Below are positions 13,213 through 25,825 of a DNA stretch of 64,000 nucleotides, piece after piece. The notes beneath the pieces were generated by a model. That model was not told where the DNA came from. It did no database searches and saw nothing but the letters and a program-made list of their open reading frames with translations. This DNA is from Globodera rostochiensis (Eukaryota; Nematoda; Chromadorea; Rhabditida; Heteroderidae): positions 8,103 through 72,102 of the forward strand of contig JAEVLN010000036.1 of assembly GCA_018350325.1 (NCBI GenBank), given 5' to 3'. Within the stretch, counting starts at the first letter, position 1, and every line of letters begins with the position of its first letter. The translations under genes were made by a program, and so were the position numbers.

Positions 13213-13404
13213 TTGCACTTTAAAGGCATAAATTCAAATTCTAAATTTTGCCTCGTCATCCGAGAAGAATTCACTTTAGACACGCGGAGCCCGACTCAAC
13301 CGCTCGAAATGCCGTCACTCGGCAGGGACTGTGCCGTTGCGACCAATCCTCCGGCGGCAGTGATCGCAGAAAGCCTTAAAACGGGGTTTAAGCATTTTAT
13401 TTGA
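13213..13404 (+). CDS. ORF over a GC-rich patch, unknown
   Basis: The 63-codon frame is identical in copy B (26497-26688). Its second half is GC-rich and reads SPTQPLEMPSLGRDCAVAT and so on. The minus strand of the same patch also reads well, including AFCDHCRRRIGRNG with a CxxC, so which strand coded, if either, cannot be decided. It is probably a fragment of a former gene. Confidence 0.2.
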   Translation: MHFKGINSNSKFCLVIREEFTLDTRSPTQPLEMPSLGRDCAVATNPPAAVIAESLKTGFKHFI

Positions 13405-14977
13405 ATTGCCTATTAACGCTGGCGTCGACAATCACGAAGATAAGAAGGCATAATACCAAAATTTCAAATAAACGAGCCATAAGATTCAGATTCAAAAAAA
13501 AACCTAAAAATCTGATTTATTAAGGTATAAGTTTCCCAAATTTTTCTATTTAACTTTTTTAACTAAATTAATTGTACTCATTCCGTGATTGATATTAAGC
13601 CATTGCTTGCGCGCTAAGGGTCCGCGACATCCCAACCACACACTTCAAATATAGTTAGAATTGTTAGATTAATTGCCCCAAAGCGTCTGAGCTCGTTTAT
13701 GTTCCAAATTTCGTCTAGGCGTGGCAATGTTTTTGTAAGCATATTTTTTAGTTTATTTCCAAATTTTTTTGTCTTTATTTGGGTTTAATTTTTTCGTTTT
13801 GCGTTTTTGGTGACACTTTAAATTACAGGTATTGCAAACAACTTGTTAAATATCTATTTTTTTAATTATTTATTAATGTATTAAAACCTTTTCATAATTT
13901 TAAGTAAATTAAAAAAATAACTATAATGAAAATTATAATTGGTTGCATTTTTAACAAAAAGTCTTGTAATGATTAAACATTTTTATTTTACTCTGCAATA
14001 CTTTAAAAATGTCGTACTCGGGGCAGAACATAAACGCCGGGACGCTTTGATGATATGCGAGTCATACAGATTCACGCATTTGAACAGTCATGTTTAATTT
14101 TGAAATGAATATTTTAGAACAGTAAGGATATTTTTTTAATTCTAAAATGATTTGAATACTTATATTTTAATTTTTTTTTATACATTACAATTATTGTAGC
14201 AAAATATCAAATTTTTTGCCTGTTGGCACTAACAAGGTGCTTTTAATTTAAATAAAAGTTAGAATCGATTTTAGTGCTAAGCCTTTTCGTTATGCTAAAC
14301 AGTTTGATGAATGATCGTGTTGTTTTTGAACCAGATTTCTAAAGATTTTTTGACCGCTTGTAAAAAGCAACCAATTCTCTGCAAGTCTGAAGCTCGTTTT
14401 AATTTAAATCAAAAAAGACAATAGGATAAAATTTGTAAGCAATATTTGTTAATCCAAGAAGTTTGCAGAAATTATTTGGACTTTGAAAATAGAATCAATT
14501 CGTAGCTTGTTTAATGAGTTTGAAAATTTTTAATAGTTTTTCTATGAAAAATGAATTTGTATTTTATTCTGAGTTTTTTTAGGTCACATAAATTAAGTTA
14601 ATATAAATATTATTTTTTTAATGTTTAGCTAAATGATGATTCCACTGTCATTTGAACATTAATTTATTTTCTATTTCTATCTAGAAGTTCGTATTTTCCA
14701 ACGTTGGTTATAAATAATTGTTAATTTTTTAATTGATATAAAAATATAATACGCTAGTTCTTGATTTTTTCGTGACGAATACACATCCGATCCAATGAAC
14801 ATCCGACCACAATACGCCTGTATGAAGCAATATAATTCAACCGGTTTAAACTTGTCTCAATTTTTGTAGCTTCACCAGCAGGATCTTTTCATTTTTATTA
14901 ACTTTATTTGTAAACGTTTTTTGGCGATGGATTTTTCTTCCTCTTTATTTAATTAAATTTTTATTGCAGTTTTTATT

Positions 14978-15187
14978 TTAACGGAGAAATGTAAATTTCG
15001 TAAATGGGTCGTTTTTATGAGCAGTTAAATTTTCTTCAAGATTGTTTAGATTAATTATGTTGTTCACTAATGAATAATTTTTTTGTTTAAGTTTTGTAAT
15101 TGAAAAGTAAATATGTAGATCCATTAATCTAGGTATCCTTCTTTTCATTGATGATATGCGAGTCATACAGATCACACATTTGCACAT
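14978..15187 (-). CDS. Small ORF, KCVICMT family, unknown
   Basis: This 69-codon ORF starts MCKCVICMTRISSMKRR and contains NLEENLTAHKNDPF. It matches the ORF in the inverted copy at 1861-2052 in frame over most of its length. No signal peptide or known domain is visible. It sits in repeat DNA at the end of block A. Confidence 0.2.
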   Translation of the reverse strand: MCKCVICMTRISSMKRRIPRLMDLHIYFSITKLKQKNYSLVNNIINLNNLEENLTAHKNDPFTKFTFLR

Positions 15188-15336
15188 TCTGACTGCGTTC
15201 CATACATTTAAAAAAAATGTTTTTGTTAATCAAATGTCATTAAACATCGTATTACATTCAAACGTATTCTTTTTTAATTAGATTAAAAAAGGTTTCATTA
15301 AAATCATCGACAAATTAGAGGTCCTAAAAATTATGA

Positions 15337-17820
15337 TCTCCCATATTTCTTAAATTAGCAAAATTAATAAATTAAAGTTTGTTTTATTTGAATTAAATAT
15401 AACAAAGATTAAAAAAGGGCAAATAAAAAGATAAAAATTTGGATTTGAAAAAAAGACCGAGGAACTTATTTAATTTTAGTATGCAAAAAATGTAATAAAG
15501 TTATCATTTAAGTTCCAAAAATTATACAAAAATAAATAAAAGATCATTTAAAAATGATATAAGAAACATTAAAAATAAATCAGTTGGATAAAAAGAAAAA
15601 TGGTTTCACTGCCGAAAGATATTAAATATATTTATTTAATTAGTCGTTAATTTACTAACATTTCTTTCCTAATCGTTTTGAGACTGCGTTCGTTAAGTGA
15701 GCAAATAAGCCGTAAATATTCGGATTTAAAATGCAATTAAACGTAAAAAAAATTTTTATGTTAAATCAGAAACAACTTCATTTATTGAATAATAACACAT
15801 TAATTAAATCAGAAATATTAAAGCAAAAATAGTTATTTTTAAAATATAAAAAGCTACAAAGTGCAAATCTTAAATTATGATATTTATTTATTCATACATT
15901 GTTTGTAAATTTTACTTCGTTTTATTTACTGAAACTTTTGCAAAAAAAATTTCACCAAGAATTATCAAATTTTTTACTCCAATGAGGCTGGGGTTATCAT
16001 TCAAAAATTTTAGACGGTTTTCGCCATGGCTATGATCAGACATTATGTTTGCATTTCTTGAGAAATTGATCACTATGATTTAAATAACCAAAATATATTT
16101 TTTCTAATTATTTAGCACTTAATAATAATTAATGTTAAGAAAAATAAAACTTCATAACTGAAAACAATACCATAATAAAATAACAATTTTTTAGAAAAAA
16201 ACCAAATATTTTGAACAGCTGATTAGTTAAAACCTCTGGTCATTGGGTCTCGTTGTTTTAAAAAAACATTTACATTCATTAAATTGAAAAAACACACTTG
16301 TATTTAAAATAAATTTAATTTAAAATACTAAGGCTATGTTTTTAAACTTTAAACCTAATTAACAACTAAATAATCACAGTTTTGCGAATGAATAAACATT
16401 AATTAAATATCGTGCAAAATTTGAAAAAAATCAAATATTCTACCATAAATAAAATTTATATGATACTTATGGCAAAAGAACAAAAAAAATTTTGAAATAA
16501 AAACTTTAATTAATATCTAAATAAATTTATAATAAAAATTGCTAAGTATATAATAAACCTTCGGAATAGAGTATATAACAAAATTACAGCCTAAATAAGG
16601 ACCAAATTATGGAACACCAACATGGCGCAACGCCAAAAAAGTGATAAAAATTATTTTTAAAGAATTTACCGACTTTTTTCCTAATCCGTTGTGAATTTGA
16701 ATATCAAATTTAACCATAAATTGATAATTAACCTACTAAATTAAAAGAATGAATTTCCATATAATTATTAAAAATGTAAAAATATATTATCACTTATGAT
16801 TGATCAATTGTGAGTATACGAAACAAATTTGTTCTTAATAGATCTTAAAAAATTAATAAGTGCTAGTTAAATAAAAATAATTTAATAAAAACTCATAAAT
16901 GTTGAGCAACATAAATAAAAAAAGTTCACTGGAACTAGTCAGCAGCAGTCTCGACTAATTCTTAGTTAAATCATAATTAAAATTTGCCACGCTTTCTCTA
17001 CAGCATATTAAAATGTTAAGGTGATTAAGACAATTAGCTATAATAAAAAAGAACTAACTACCTAATTGTGTTTAATAAAAAAAACGTTTAAAAAATTAAC
17101 TTTTATAACCTTTTTTTTTTGGTAAAGAACAAAAAAACCGTTCGTTCTTTATTTACCCACATCTATTTCATATTATAACTCAAATTTAACATAACCATTT
17201 GAGTTATTTTAATAATTAAACGACTAAATCAAAAAGAAAGAAATTTGATACATTTATTAAAAATGTTTTACACCATTGATTGACCAATATGATATGCGCG
17301 AAAAAAATTGTTATTAATAGCTAAAAAGTTATCATATCGTCTTTTGCAATCGGCCTAAAAAACTATAAAGTCAACAATGTAAATCTTTGTTTCAAAAACT
17401 TAACATTTTTCAGAAGAAAAGAATTTGCAAAGATTATATCGGCTAATAACTAATAATAATGAACAAAATATTTAAGTTTAATTGAGAAAAAGCAAAAAAT
17501 AAATTGTTCTTCCCGCTGTGCCATGTAGACGAGGGCGCGGGCTTCGTTCGCCGCGCGTTGCTTGCGGCATAATGGAACGCAATAATTAAAAAACAATTTA
17601 AAAAACAATAACATTTAGATGTTATTTTATCTAGTCGTAAGTTCAGAATGATAAAAAGATCAAAATAATTTTGAAACAAAGCAAAATTTGTTTAAAAATA
17701 TTATTTTCGATTTATATATTCCTTCTTGCAATTAAATTATCGTTACCGAATTAAAAATTATAAGCAAAATTTATAAAATTACTGATTACAATAAATCAAT
17801 TTAAAATAAAATTTAACATT
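15337..17820. other. A-rich spacer between the two large duplications
   Basis: There are no convincing ORFs. Composition on the + strand turns A-rich exactly where block A ends. A short GC-rich patch at about 17510-17580 reads AFHYAASNARRTKPAPSS on the minus strand, an unassigned fragment. Confidence 0.4.
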
Positions 17821-17841
17821 TTTTCCGGCCGACAAGCACCT

Positions 17842-18005
17842 TCGGATGTTGATAGAGATAAAGCAATTTCCAAAAAGTGATGAAACACCTACTTATTTCA
17901 TCAGCAGAGGCGGAACGTGTTTTTTCTAATTTGCATTTATTGGTTGGAAAAGTTGGATAAAGAAAGTTTCATGGCCATGTTAAGTTTAACATCAAGCCAA
18001 AACTA
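17842..18005 (+). pseudogene. hAT-family transposase relic (dimerisation region)
   Basis: One frame reads HLLISSAEAERVFSNLHLL, the signature of the hAT C-terminal dimerisation domain, where SSA.AERVFS is typical. After VGKVG the frame shifts by one base and continues DKESFMAMLSLTSSQN, which fits the usual K...L..E.L..LL ending. Only the C-terminal end is left, with stops upstream and a frameshift. It is a dead fragment of a cut-and-paste transposase, which joined copies as dimers at element ends. Confidence 0.7.
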
Positions 18006-18866
18006 ATTAATAAAATTTTGATTTATATATTAAATAAAATGAGTTTAAAATACTCAAAATTTAAAAAGTAAATATAAAATAATGAAAACTTAGTTCGAAA
18101 ATAATGGAATGAGAAATAATACCACATATAATATTACATCTGTGTGATAATTAAAATCTTGATTTCTATAACGTGTGAGATAACCAAGGCACGCAATTTT
18201 TTGACACATCACTTGAATGTTTTAAATAAGGGGCACTACAATATATAAAGAATAAATAAATTAATTTCTCTCACTCTACCCATGATATTTAAGTGCTAAA
18301 AAATTATTGTGCCGACACGGCAACCTCATCGTGCGAGCACAGATATAGTAATCAGGCGGTTTACAGAAAAAAACTAATTTTTGAGTTATATAAAAAATAT
18401 CCACGAAAAAATTCACAAAATATACAACAGAGCAAAAAATAAATAATTGTTGAATATTTAACTTTCTCACATATAATCAACAGAAAACTCAAATTAGGCC
18501 ATATCAATAAAATTTTGCTTGGATATTAAAATTGTATTTTCACTAGGGGACTTTTCCTGACAAAAACATGCCCAAAACATAAAAAATATTAGAAGAAAAA
18601 TTTGGGATCTTCTACATTTAAATAATAAATAGTAAATTGTTAATCAAAGGTCAAAAGTGCTGAATAAATAAACAATAAGAAATAGTATAGATTTTGATGT
18701 ATTGGGCACAGCTTAAAGAATTATAAATGGTTTTATTTTAAGCAAAAAACCGTCATGATTCACAAAAAATTGAGAATCAAAGCTAAAGTCTACTTTAAAT
18801 GTTATAAACAAATGTTTTATCATAGAATTTTAATTTTAAATACAAATAAATTCTAAATTCACTAAA
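18006..18866. other. AT-rich spacer, nothing recognised
   Basis: This is AT-rich sequence running up to the left breakpoint of block B. Short ORFs are not supported. Confidence 0.35.
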
Positions 18867-20732
18867 ATAAATTAATGAAATATAGCAACATTGTGTATGC
18901 ATTGGCATTTAATACATGAAGTGAATTATTAAAAAATAAATAACAAACAATTTTTTACCTAAATTTGCTCAAATGCTTTGTATCATCACCTTTTTTTATT
19001 GCCCTCTGAATTCTTTGGCCCGTCTTCTAAACTCTATTTTCCGTTAGATTTTGACTTAAAAATCAAAATAACATTTATGGGCGAAAGTTTATGCCAAACC
19101 CTATTTATGATCTAATACTTAAATATAATTTTTTCTCGATTAAATATATGTTTTATTTGCTTTTTTGTTCTGAAGGCAAAAAATGCAAAAACACTAAAGC
19201 TATAAGTTTTGAGTAAATTATATCAGAAGATATAGAAAATTGCCAGTAAGAATGATTTAATACCTAAGTTTGAAATATGACACAGGAATTGCCCAATTAG
19301 TACAGCAATTAGAACAAAAAATATTTTAATTAGATTACGCTGATTTTATTATATAAAAAAACAACAAAAAAGGCCAAGACTTGACCCAAAAAATTATAAC
19401 TTAAAATTAAAGTACGCAATTATTTGAAACGGAAAGAAAACATTTCTAAACAAAAAGAAATACGCACTTAGAATCGCTTACCGATGTCATTAAAACATCG
19501 ATGAGCGAATCAAAAGCAAAATAAAACGGATTTGCGCAAAAAGTTAATGCAATTCTTTTACGATTGTTCTCAGTTAAAACTAAAAAGTTAAATTTTGCTA
19601 AGTTAGTTTATTAATATAAATAAATTTTACTAAATCTATAATCACATTTATTATGCAATAAACCATTCGTTAGAAACTCACGTTAAAGTTTTATTTTAGT
19701 GACAAAGGGGAAAATAATTACTAATTAACGTAATCTTTAGAATAATAATTCTAAAAGAAAGCAAATAAACATTTTCAATATGCAAACAAATAATTATATT
19801 AAACAATGCAAAGCTAATTTGTAAGTGCAAAAACCAAATAAACTGGTTCAGCCAAGAAACAAAAAAGGAGGCTGAGAATTACACTAATATTTCTTAATAA
19901 AACAAATCAATTATAACTTCTACAAAAACTTATTTTTATATTGGATATTGATAAAAATTAAAACTCTCCAAAAATTCTAACAAAAAATACGACGCTAATG
20001 CTATTCTCGTAATTGAGATCCAATTAATTTATCTAAACAGTCAACGACCAAAGTAAAACAAAGAAAATATTAATAAAAATTTAAAATTTGATTAAGCCAA
20101 AAGAATTTAATGGATGAAAAATATTTTTCTAAAAAGAATTTAATATCATGCAAACCTGTGAGATAGACTCAATGTTGGTTGGGATTTATAAATGGAATAA
20201 AATCTTTGATTAATTTTAGTGTTTAATTTAAAATACTTATACTTATAACCCAACTAATACAATTTTAATGTAAAAATTTTTAAAACAATTTAAACAAAAA
20301 AATAAAAGTTTTAAACTAATTTTTTAAAAAACCTTCCAAACACTCACTCGCAATTGAACACCGTCTGGCGTTCTTCACTCGTGTAAACATCATTATATCT
20401 GTTGTATCTTAATGTTATTGTCAAAGAAAAGATAAATAAATTTAAAATATTGATATTATGAGCAAATCTGCCATTTTTCCTTCTCATCAATATGTAACAC
20501 CGTTCTGCGAACAATCAATTAAAACGTGTTAAATCAATTACAATTTTAATTTAAAACACTGGCTGAGAGTATTTACTTATATATTTGGTAAAATTAAAAT
20601 AAACTATGCATATTATTTTTAAATTGAATAAGATTGCAAATAATTATATAATAAAACTTTTGATTGGTGCACTGAAAAAGTTTAGCGAAATAAAGTAAAA
20701 TTGACATTGAACATACTTGAAAGGAATAGAAA

Positions 20733-22611
20733 CTAGAAAACAAATAAATTTTATGGTTTAACATTAAGATTGTTATAGAGCTACAAATAAAATGCTTTTC
20801 TGATATTTTATCATTAAATTTATTGTTTATTTACATTAGACGTGTGTTTGGTCCTTGGAAAATTCCCGAATTTGGTTTAAAAACTATATAAATTGGGCCA
20901 GCTTCCAAGCTCTGTTTGTCTTATTGGAAGCATTATAAATGCTTTTAAAAAGGCATCACCAAAAAGTGCATCAACTTATTAAATTGTGCATTGTTTAGGT
21001 TTTTGTTTCATTATTTGTTTACATTTGTCGCTAATATTTCAAACAATGAATTATTTTATAATTTATTATTCTTGATAAAACATCTTAAAGACATAGGACT
21101 TTTTTAGTGTTATGATTTACTGTAAATAATTTATCGCAGCTTTTACTTTATTACAATTCTTTTATCTTTTGCGTTTCTTCACATATGAATGTTACTGTCA
21201 ATAATAGTCTTGGCGCAATGTTGACGGCGCTCAAAATGTGGGTTGGCCAAATCGATGGCCAATTAGTTGTATTTGGTTTTGATTAGTAATCACGACTAAT
21301 TATTTTTTTATTGAAAATTATTTTCTCTTTATTTATTTTTAACATAATTAGAGAATTGTTACATGTTTGGTTTTTATAACAAACCCTATTATTAGTTTGT
21401 TTCTTTTTTTGGTTCTCATTGCAGTTTAATGAATGCACTGTGATAGAAACATGATTTTGTATGAAAATAATTATTATCGGCTACTTTTTATATGTAAAGA
21501 TTTTTTATAATATTAGTAAATGCATCCAATTTTTAGAATTTTATTTGGACGTGTAATAAGTTCTTATATTTCGTTTACATTCATTTAGTTTAACTTTTAT
21601 AATAAATTATCACTTTATATATACAAAGTGATTATTTATTTGTTTATTGATTATCATAATTTGTTACACGTTAAAGCTGTTATAAATTTTACGAAGATGT
21701 TAAAATTGTAAGGATAGTGATAAACTTATATTGTTTTTACTTTTTATTCCAATCGCCAGGGTATTGCTTGTTTGGTAATAATGTAGAATATTTTTATTCG
21801 AATTCAAACTTTTGATTTTTTTAAAAATTAAATTTAGTTAATGTTGAAATCGAGGGTTTAACGGCTTGGCATCGTTTTCGCTATGGAGAGTAGCATTTTT
21901 AAATGATTTTATCCCAGAAAATCTTTACACAAGAATCAGATTTATAATTATTTTTAATTAGCATTTAATTAATTTTTAAAAGTTTTGAAATTTTAATTAT
22001 TAAGACAATTAAACAAGAAACTTCTTGTAAATTTGAATTTCTATAGTCTCTATGTTTTTAGTCCAAATTTTTATTTTCATGAATATTTCATTTATTTTTC
22101 TTGCCATATTTGATAAAATGGATTTTCTTTTTATTTTTTCTTTTAACAATAGATAAGGTTATTTTTTAGTTTACTCCGGTTCATCCCCTGCGGAGCTTTT
22201 AAAAAAAAATCATTGTTGTTTATTTTATAATGTTGTTTTACCGTGTCGAATGTTGATAGTTTTAAAAAAAGATTATCAACGTTATTAAGTCTTGGATTAT
22301 TTTGTTTTACAGCATTATCGTGTACAAATTAACCCCAATTTGCTATAGAAACCTTTTAATTGCAATAAAAAAAAATTATTTTTTTGCTTTTATATTATTT
22401 TGTACAAAAAGTTTGCAAATAATTATATTAGAATTACAAAAAGGCTTAATAGAATTTGAATAATCAGTTTATAAACACATATTAATTAAAGTTCTTTATT
22501 TTAATATTAAATATGTGGTTTTCGCATTTAGGCAATACGTAGATGTGATATTTATGTTTTCTTTGTTTTAGTTGAATATTAATTAGAATATTGAATTTGT
22601 TTAAGCTTCGG
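20733..22611 (+). repeat. 1.88 kb tandem unit, array B unit 1 (type a)
   Basis: A full unit bounded by CTAGAAAAC words, with the type a marker TAAAGATTTTTTATAA near 21495. Its start is preceded by the same left flank as unit 1 of array A, which is of type c. Confidence 0.9.
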
Positions 22612-24481
22612 CTAGAAAACAAATAACTTTTATGGTTTAACATTAAGATTGTTATAGAGCTACAAATAAAATGCTTTTCTGATATTTTATCATTAAATTT
22701 ATTGTTTATTTACATTAGACGTGTGTTTGGTCCTTGGAAAATTCCCGAATTTGGTTTAAAAACTATATAAATTGGGCAAGCTTCCAAGCTCTGTTTGTCT
22801 TATTGGAAGCATTATAAATGCTTTTAAAAAGGCATCACCAAAAAGTGCATCAACTTATTAAATTGTGCATTGTTTAGGTTTTTGTTTCATTATTTGTTTA
22901 CATTTGTCGCTAATATTTCAAACAATGAATTATTTTATAATTTATTATTCTTGATAAAACATCTTAAAGACATAGGACTTTTTTAGTGTTATGATTTACT
23001 GTAAATAATTTATCGCAGCTTTTACTTTATTACAATTCTTTTATCTTTTGCGTTTCTTCACATATGAATGTTACTGTCAATAATAGTCTTGGCGCAATGT
23101 TGACGGAAATGTGGGTTGGCCAAATCGATGGCCAATTAGTTGTATTTGGTTTTGATTAGTAATCACGACTAATTATTTTTTTATTGAAAATTATTTTCTC
23201 TTTATTTATTTTTAACATAATTAGAGAATTGTTACATGTTTGGTTTTTATAACAAACCCTATTATTAGTTTTTTTTTTTTTTGGTTCTCATTGCAGTTTA
23301 ATGAATGCACTGTGATAGAAACATGATTTTGTATGAAAATCATTATTATCGGCTACTTTTTATATGTAAACATTTTTTTTAATATTAGTAAATGCATCCA
23401 ATTTTTAGAATTTTATTTGGACGTGTAATAAGTTCTTATATTTCGTTTACATTCATTTAGTTTAACTTTTATAATAAATTATCACTTTATATATACAAAG
23501 TGATTATTTATTTGTTTATTGATTATCATAATTTGTTACACGTTAAAGCTGTTATAAATTTTACGAAGATGTTAAAATTGTAAGGATAGTGATAAACTTA
23601 TATTGTTTTTACTTTTTATTCCAATCGCCAGGGTATTGCTTGTTTGGTAATAATGTAGAATATTTTTATTCGAATTCAAACTTTTGATTTTTTTAAAAAT
23701 TAATTTAGTTAATGTTGAAATCGAGGGTTTAACGGCTTGGCATCGTTTTCGCTATGGAGAGTAGCATTTTTAAATGATTTTATCCCAGAAAATCTTTACA
23801 CAAGAATCAGATTTATAATTATTTTTAATTAGCATTTAATTAATTTTAAAAGTTTTGAAATTTTAATTATTAAGACAATTAAACAAGAAACTTCTTGTAA
23901 ATTTGAATTTCTATAGTCTCTATGTTTTTAGTCCAAATTTTTATTTTCATGAATATTTCATTTATTTTTCTTGCCATATTTGATAAAATGGATTTTCTTT
24001 TTATTTTTTCTTTTAACAATAGATAAGGTTATTTTTTAGTTTACTCCGGTTCATCCCCTGCGGAGCTTTTAAAAAAAAATCATTGTTGTTTATTTTATAA
24101 TGTTGTTTTACCGTGTCGAATGTTGATAGTTTTAAAAAAAGATTATCAACGTTATTAAGTCTTGGATTATTTTGTTTTACAGCATTATCGTGTACAAATT
24201 AACCCCAATTTGCTATAGAAACCTTTTAATTGCAATAAAAAAAAATTATTTTTTTGCTTTTATATTATTTTGTACAAAAAGTTTGCAAATAATTATATTA
24301 GAATTACAAAAAGGCTTAATAGAATTTGAATAATCAGTTTATAAACACATATTAATTAAAGTTCTTTATTTTAATATTAAATATGTGGTTTTCGCATTTA
24401 GGCAATACGTAGATGTGATATTTATGTTTTCTTTGTTTTAGTTGAATATTAATTAGAATATTGAATTTGTTTAAGCTTCGG
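22612..24481 (+). repeat. 1.88 kb tandem unit, array B unit 2 (type c)
   Basis: A full unit of 1870 bases with the type c marker TAAACATTTTTTTT. It shows a 6 base in-frame deletion in the 33-codon ORF near 23101 and a longer T-run near 23270. Confidence 0.9.
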
Positions 24482-25825
24482 CTAGAAAACAAATAACTTT
24501 TATGGTTTAACATTAAGATTGTTATAGAGCTACAAATAAAATGCTTTTCTGATATTTTATCATTAAATTTATTGTTTATTTACATTAGACGTGTGTTTGG
24601 TCCTTGGAAAATTCCCGAATTTGGTTTAAAAACTATATAAATTGGGCAAGCTTCCAAGCTCTGTTTGTCTTATTGGAAGCATTATAAATGCTTTTAAAAA
24701 GGCATCACCAAAAAGTGCATCAACTTATTAAATTGTGCATTGTTTAGGTTTTTGTTTCATTATTTGTTTACATTTGTCGCTAATATTTCAAACAATGAAT
24801 TATTTTATAATTTATTATTCTTGATAAAACATCTTAAAGACATAGGACTTTTTTAGTGTTATGATTTACTGTAAATAATTTATCGCAGCTTTTACTTTAT
24901 TACAATTCTTTTATCTTTTGCGTTTCTTCACATATGAATGTTACTGTCAATAATAGTCTTGGCGCAATGTTGACGGCGCTCAAAATGTGGGTTGGCCAAA
25001 TCGATGGCCAATTAGTTGTATTTGGTTTTGATTAGTAATCACGACTAATTATTTTTTATTGAAAATTATTTTCTCTTTATTTATTTTTAACATAATTAGA
25101 GAATTGTTACATGTTTGGTTTTTATAACAAACCCTATTATTAGTTTGTTTCTTTTTTTGGTTCTCATTGCAGTTTAATGAATGCACTGTGATAGAAACAT
25201 GATTTTGTATGAAAATAATTATTATCGGCTACTTTTTATATGTAAAGATTTTTTATAATATTAGTAAATGCATCCAATTTTTAGAATTTTATTTGGACGT
25301 GTAATAAGTTCTTATAGTTCGTTTACATTCATTTAGTTTAACTTTTATAATAAATTATCACTTTATATATACAAAGTGATTATTTATTTGTTTATTGATT
25401 ATCATAATTTGTTACACGTTAAAGCTGTTATAAATTTTACGAAATTTTTGTTAAAATTGAAAAAAATAGTGATAAACTTGTTTTGACTTTTTATTCCAAT
25501 CGCCAGGGTATTGCTTGTTTGGTAATAATGTGGAATATTTTTATTCAACTTCAAACTTTTGATTTTTTTGAATAAAATTTAGTTAATGTTGAAGATCGAG
25601 GCCTTCTTTTAAATTTGAATTTCATTTATAGTCTATATGTTTTTAGTCCAAAATTTTTATTGCCATGAATATTTCATTTATTTTTCCATGTTTGATAAAA
25701 AGAATTTATTTCCTGATTTTCTGATTTTTTGCTTTTAGATTTTTATTTTTTCTTATTCTTTCTTTTAAACAATAGATAAGGTCATTTTTTAGTTTACTCC
25801 GTTCGTCCCCTGCAGGAGCTTTTAA
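24482..25825 (+). repeat. 1.88 kb tandem unit, array B last unit (type a, internally deleted)
   Basis: It has the same internal deletion at GATCGAGG as the last unit of array A, so the deletion predates the block duplication. It has extra substitutions around 25440-25580. Confidence 0.8.

Larger units (their letters stand above)
7454..15336 (+). repeat. Segmental duplication, copy A
   Basis: The block matches 18867-28617 in direct orientation, nearly identically. Left flank 7454-9319 and 18867-20732 have the same length (offset 11413). The tandem array and a right flank follow, ending where the copies diverge after CTAAAAATTATGA. The 1.87 kb length difference equals one array unit. Confidence 0.9.
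12546..15336 (+). repeat. Right flank of duplication A, with internal repeats
   Basis: The flank contains two direct copies of a motif at 13062-13215 and 14816-14970 (TGTATGAAGCAATA...TTCACCAGCAGGATC). A second shared word, GATATGCGAGTCATACAGAT, is found near 14052 and 15150. A GC-richer patch at 13255-13440 is conserved in copy B. Confidence 0.75.

Noticed and set aside
13028..13231. 67-codon ORF starting MKVNDIILYN, also at 26312 and in part at 2000-2245 minus
   Set aside because: It lies in a repeat motif present several times; the other copies shift frame in the middle, so the frame is not maintained.
9320..25825. CRISPR-like array
   Set aside because: The repeats are 1.88 kb units in tandem with no short repeat-spacer pattern, and the genome is eukaryotic.
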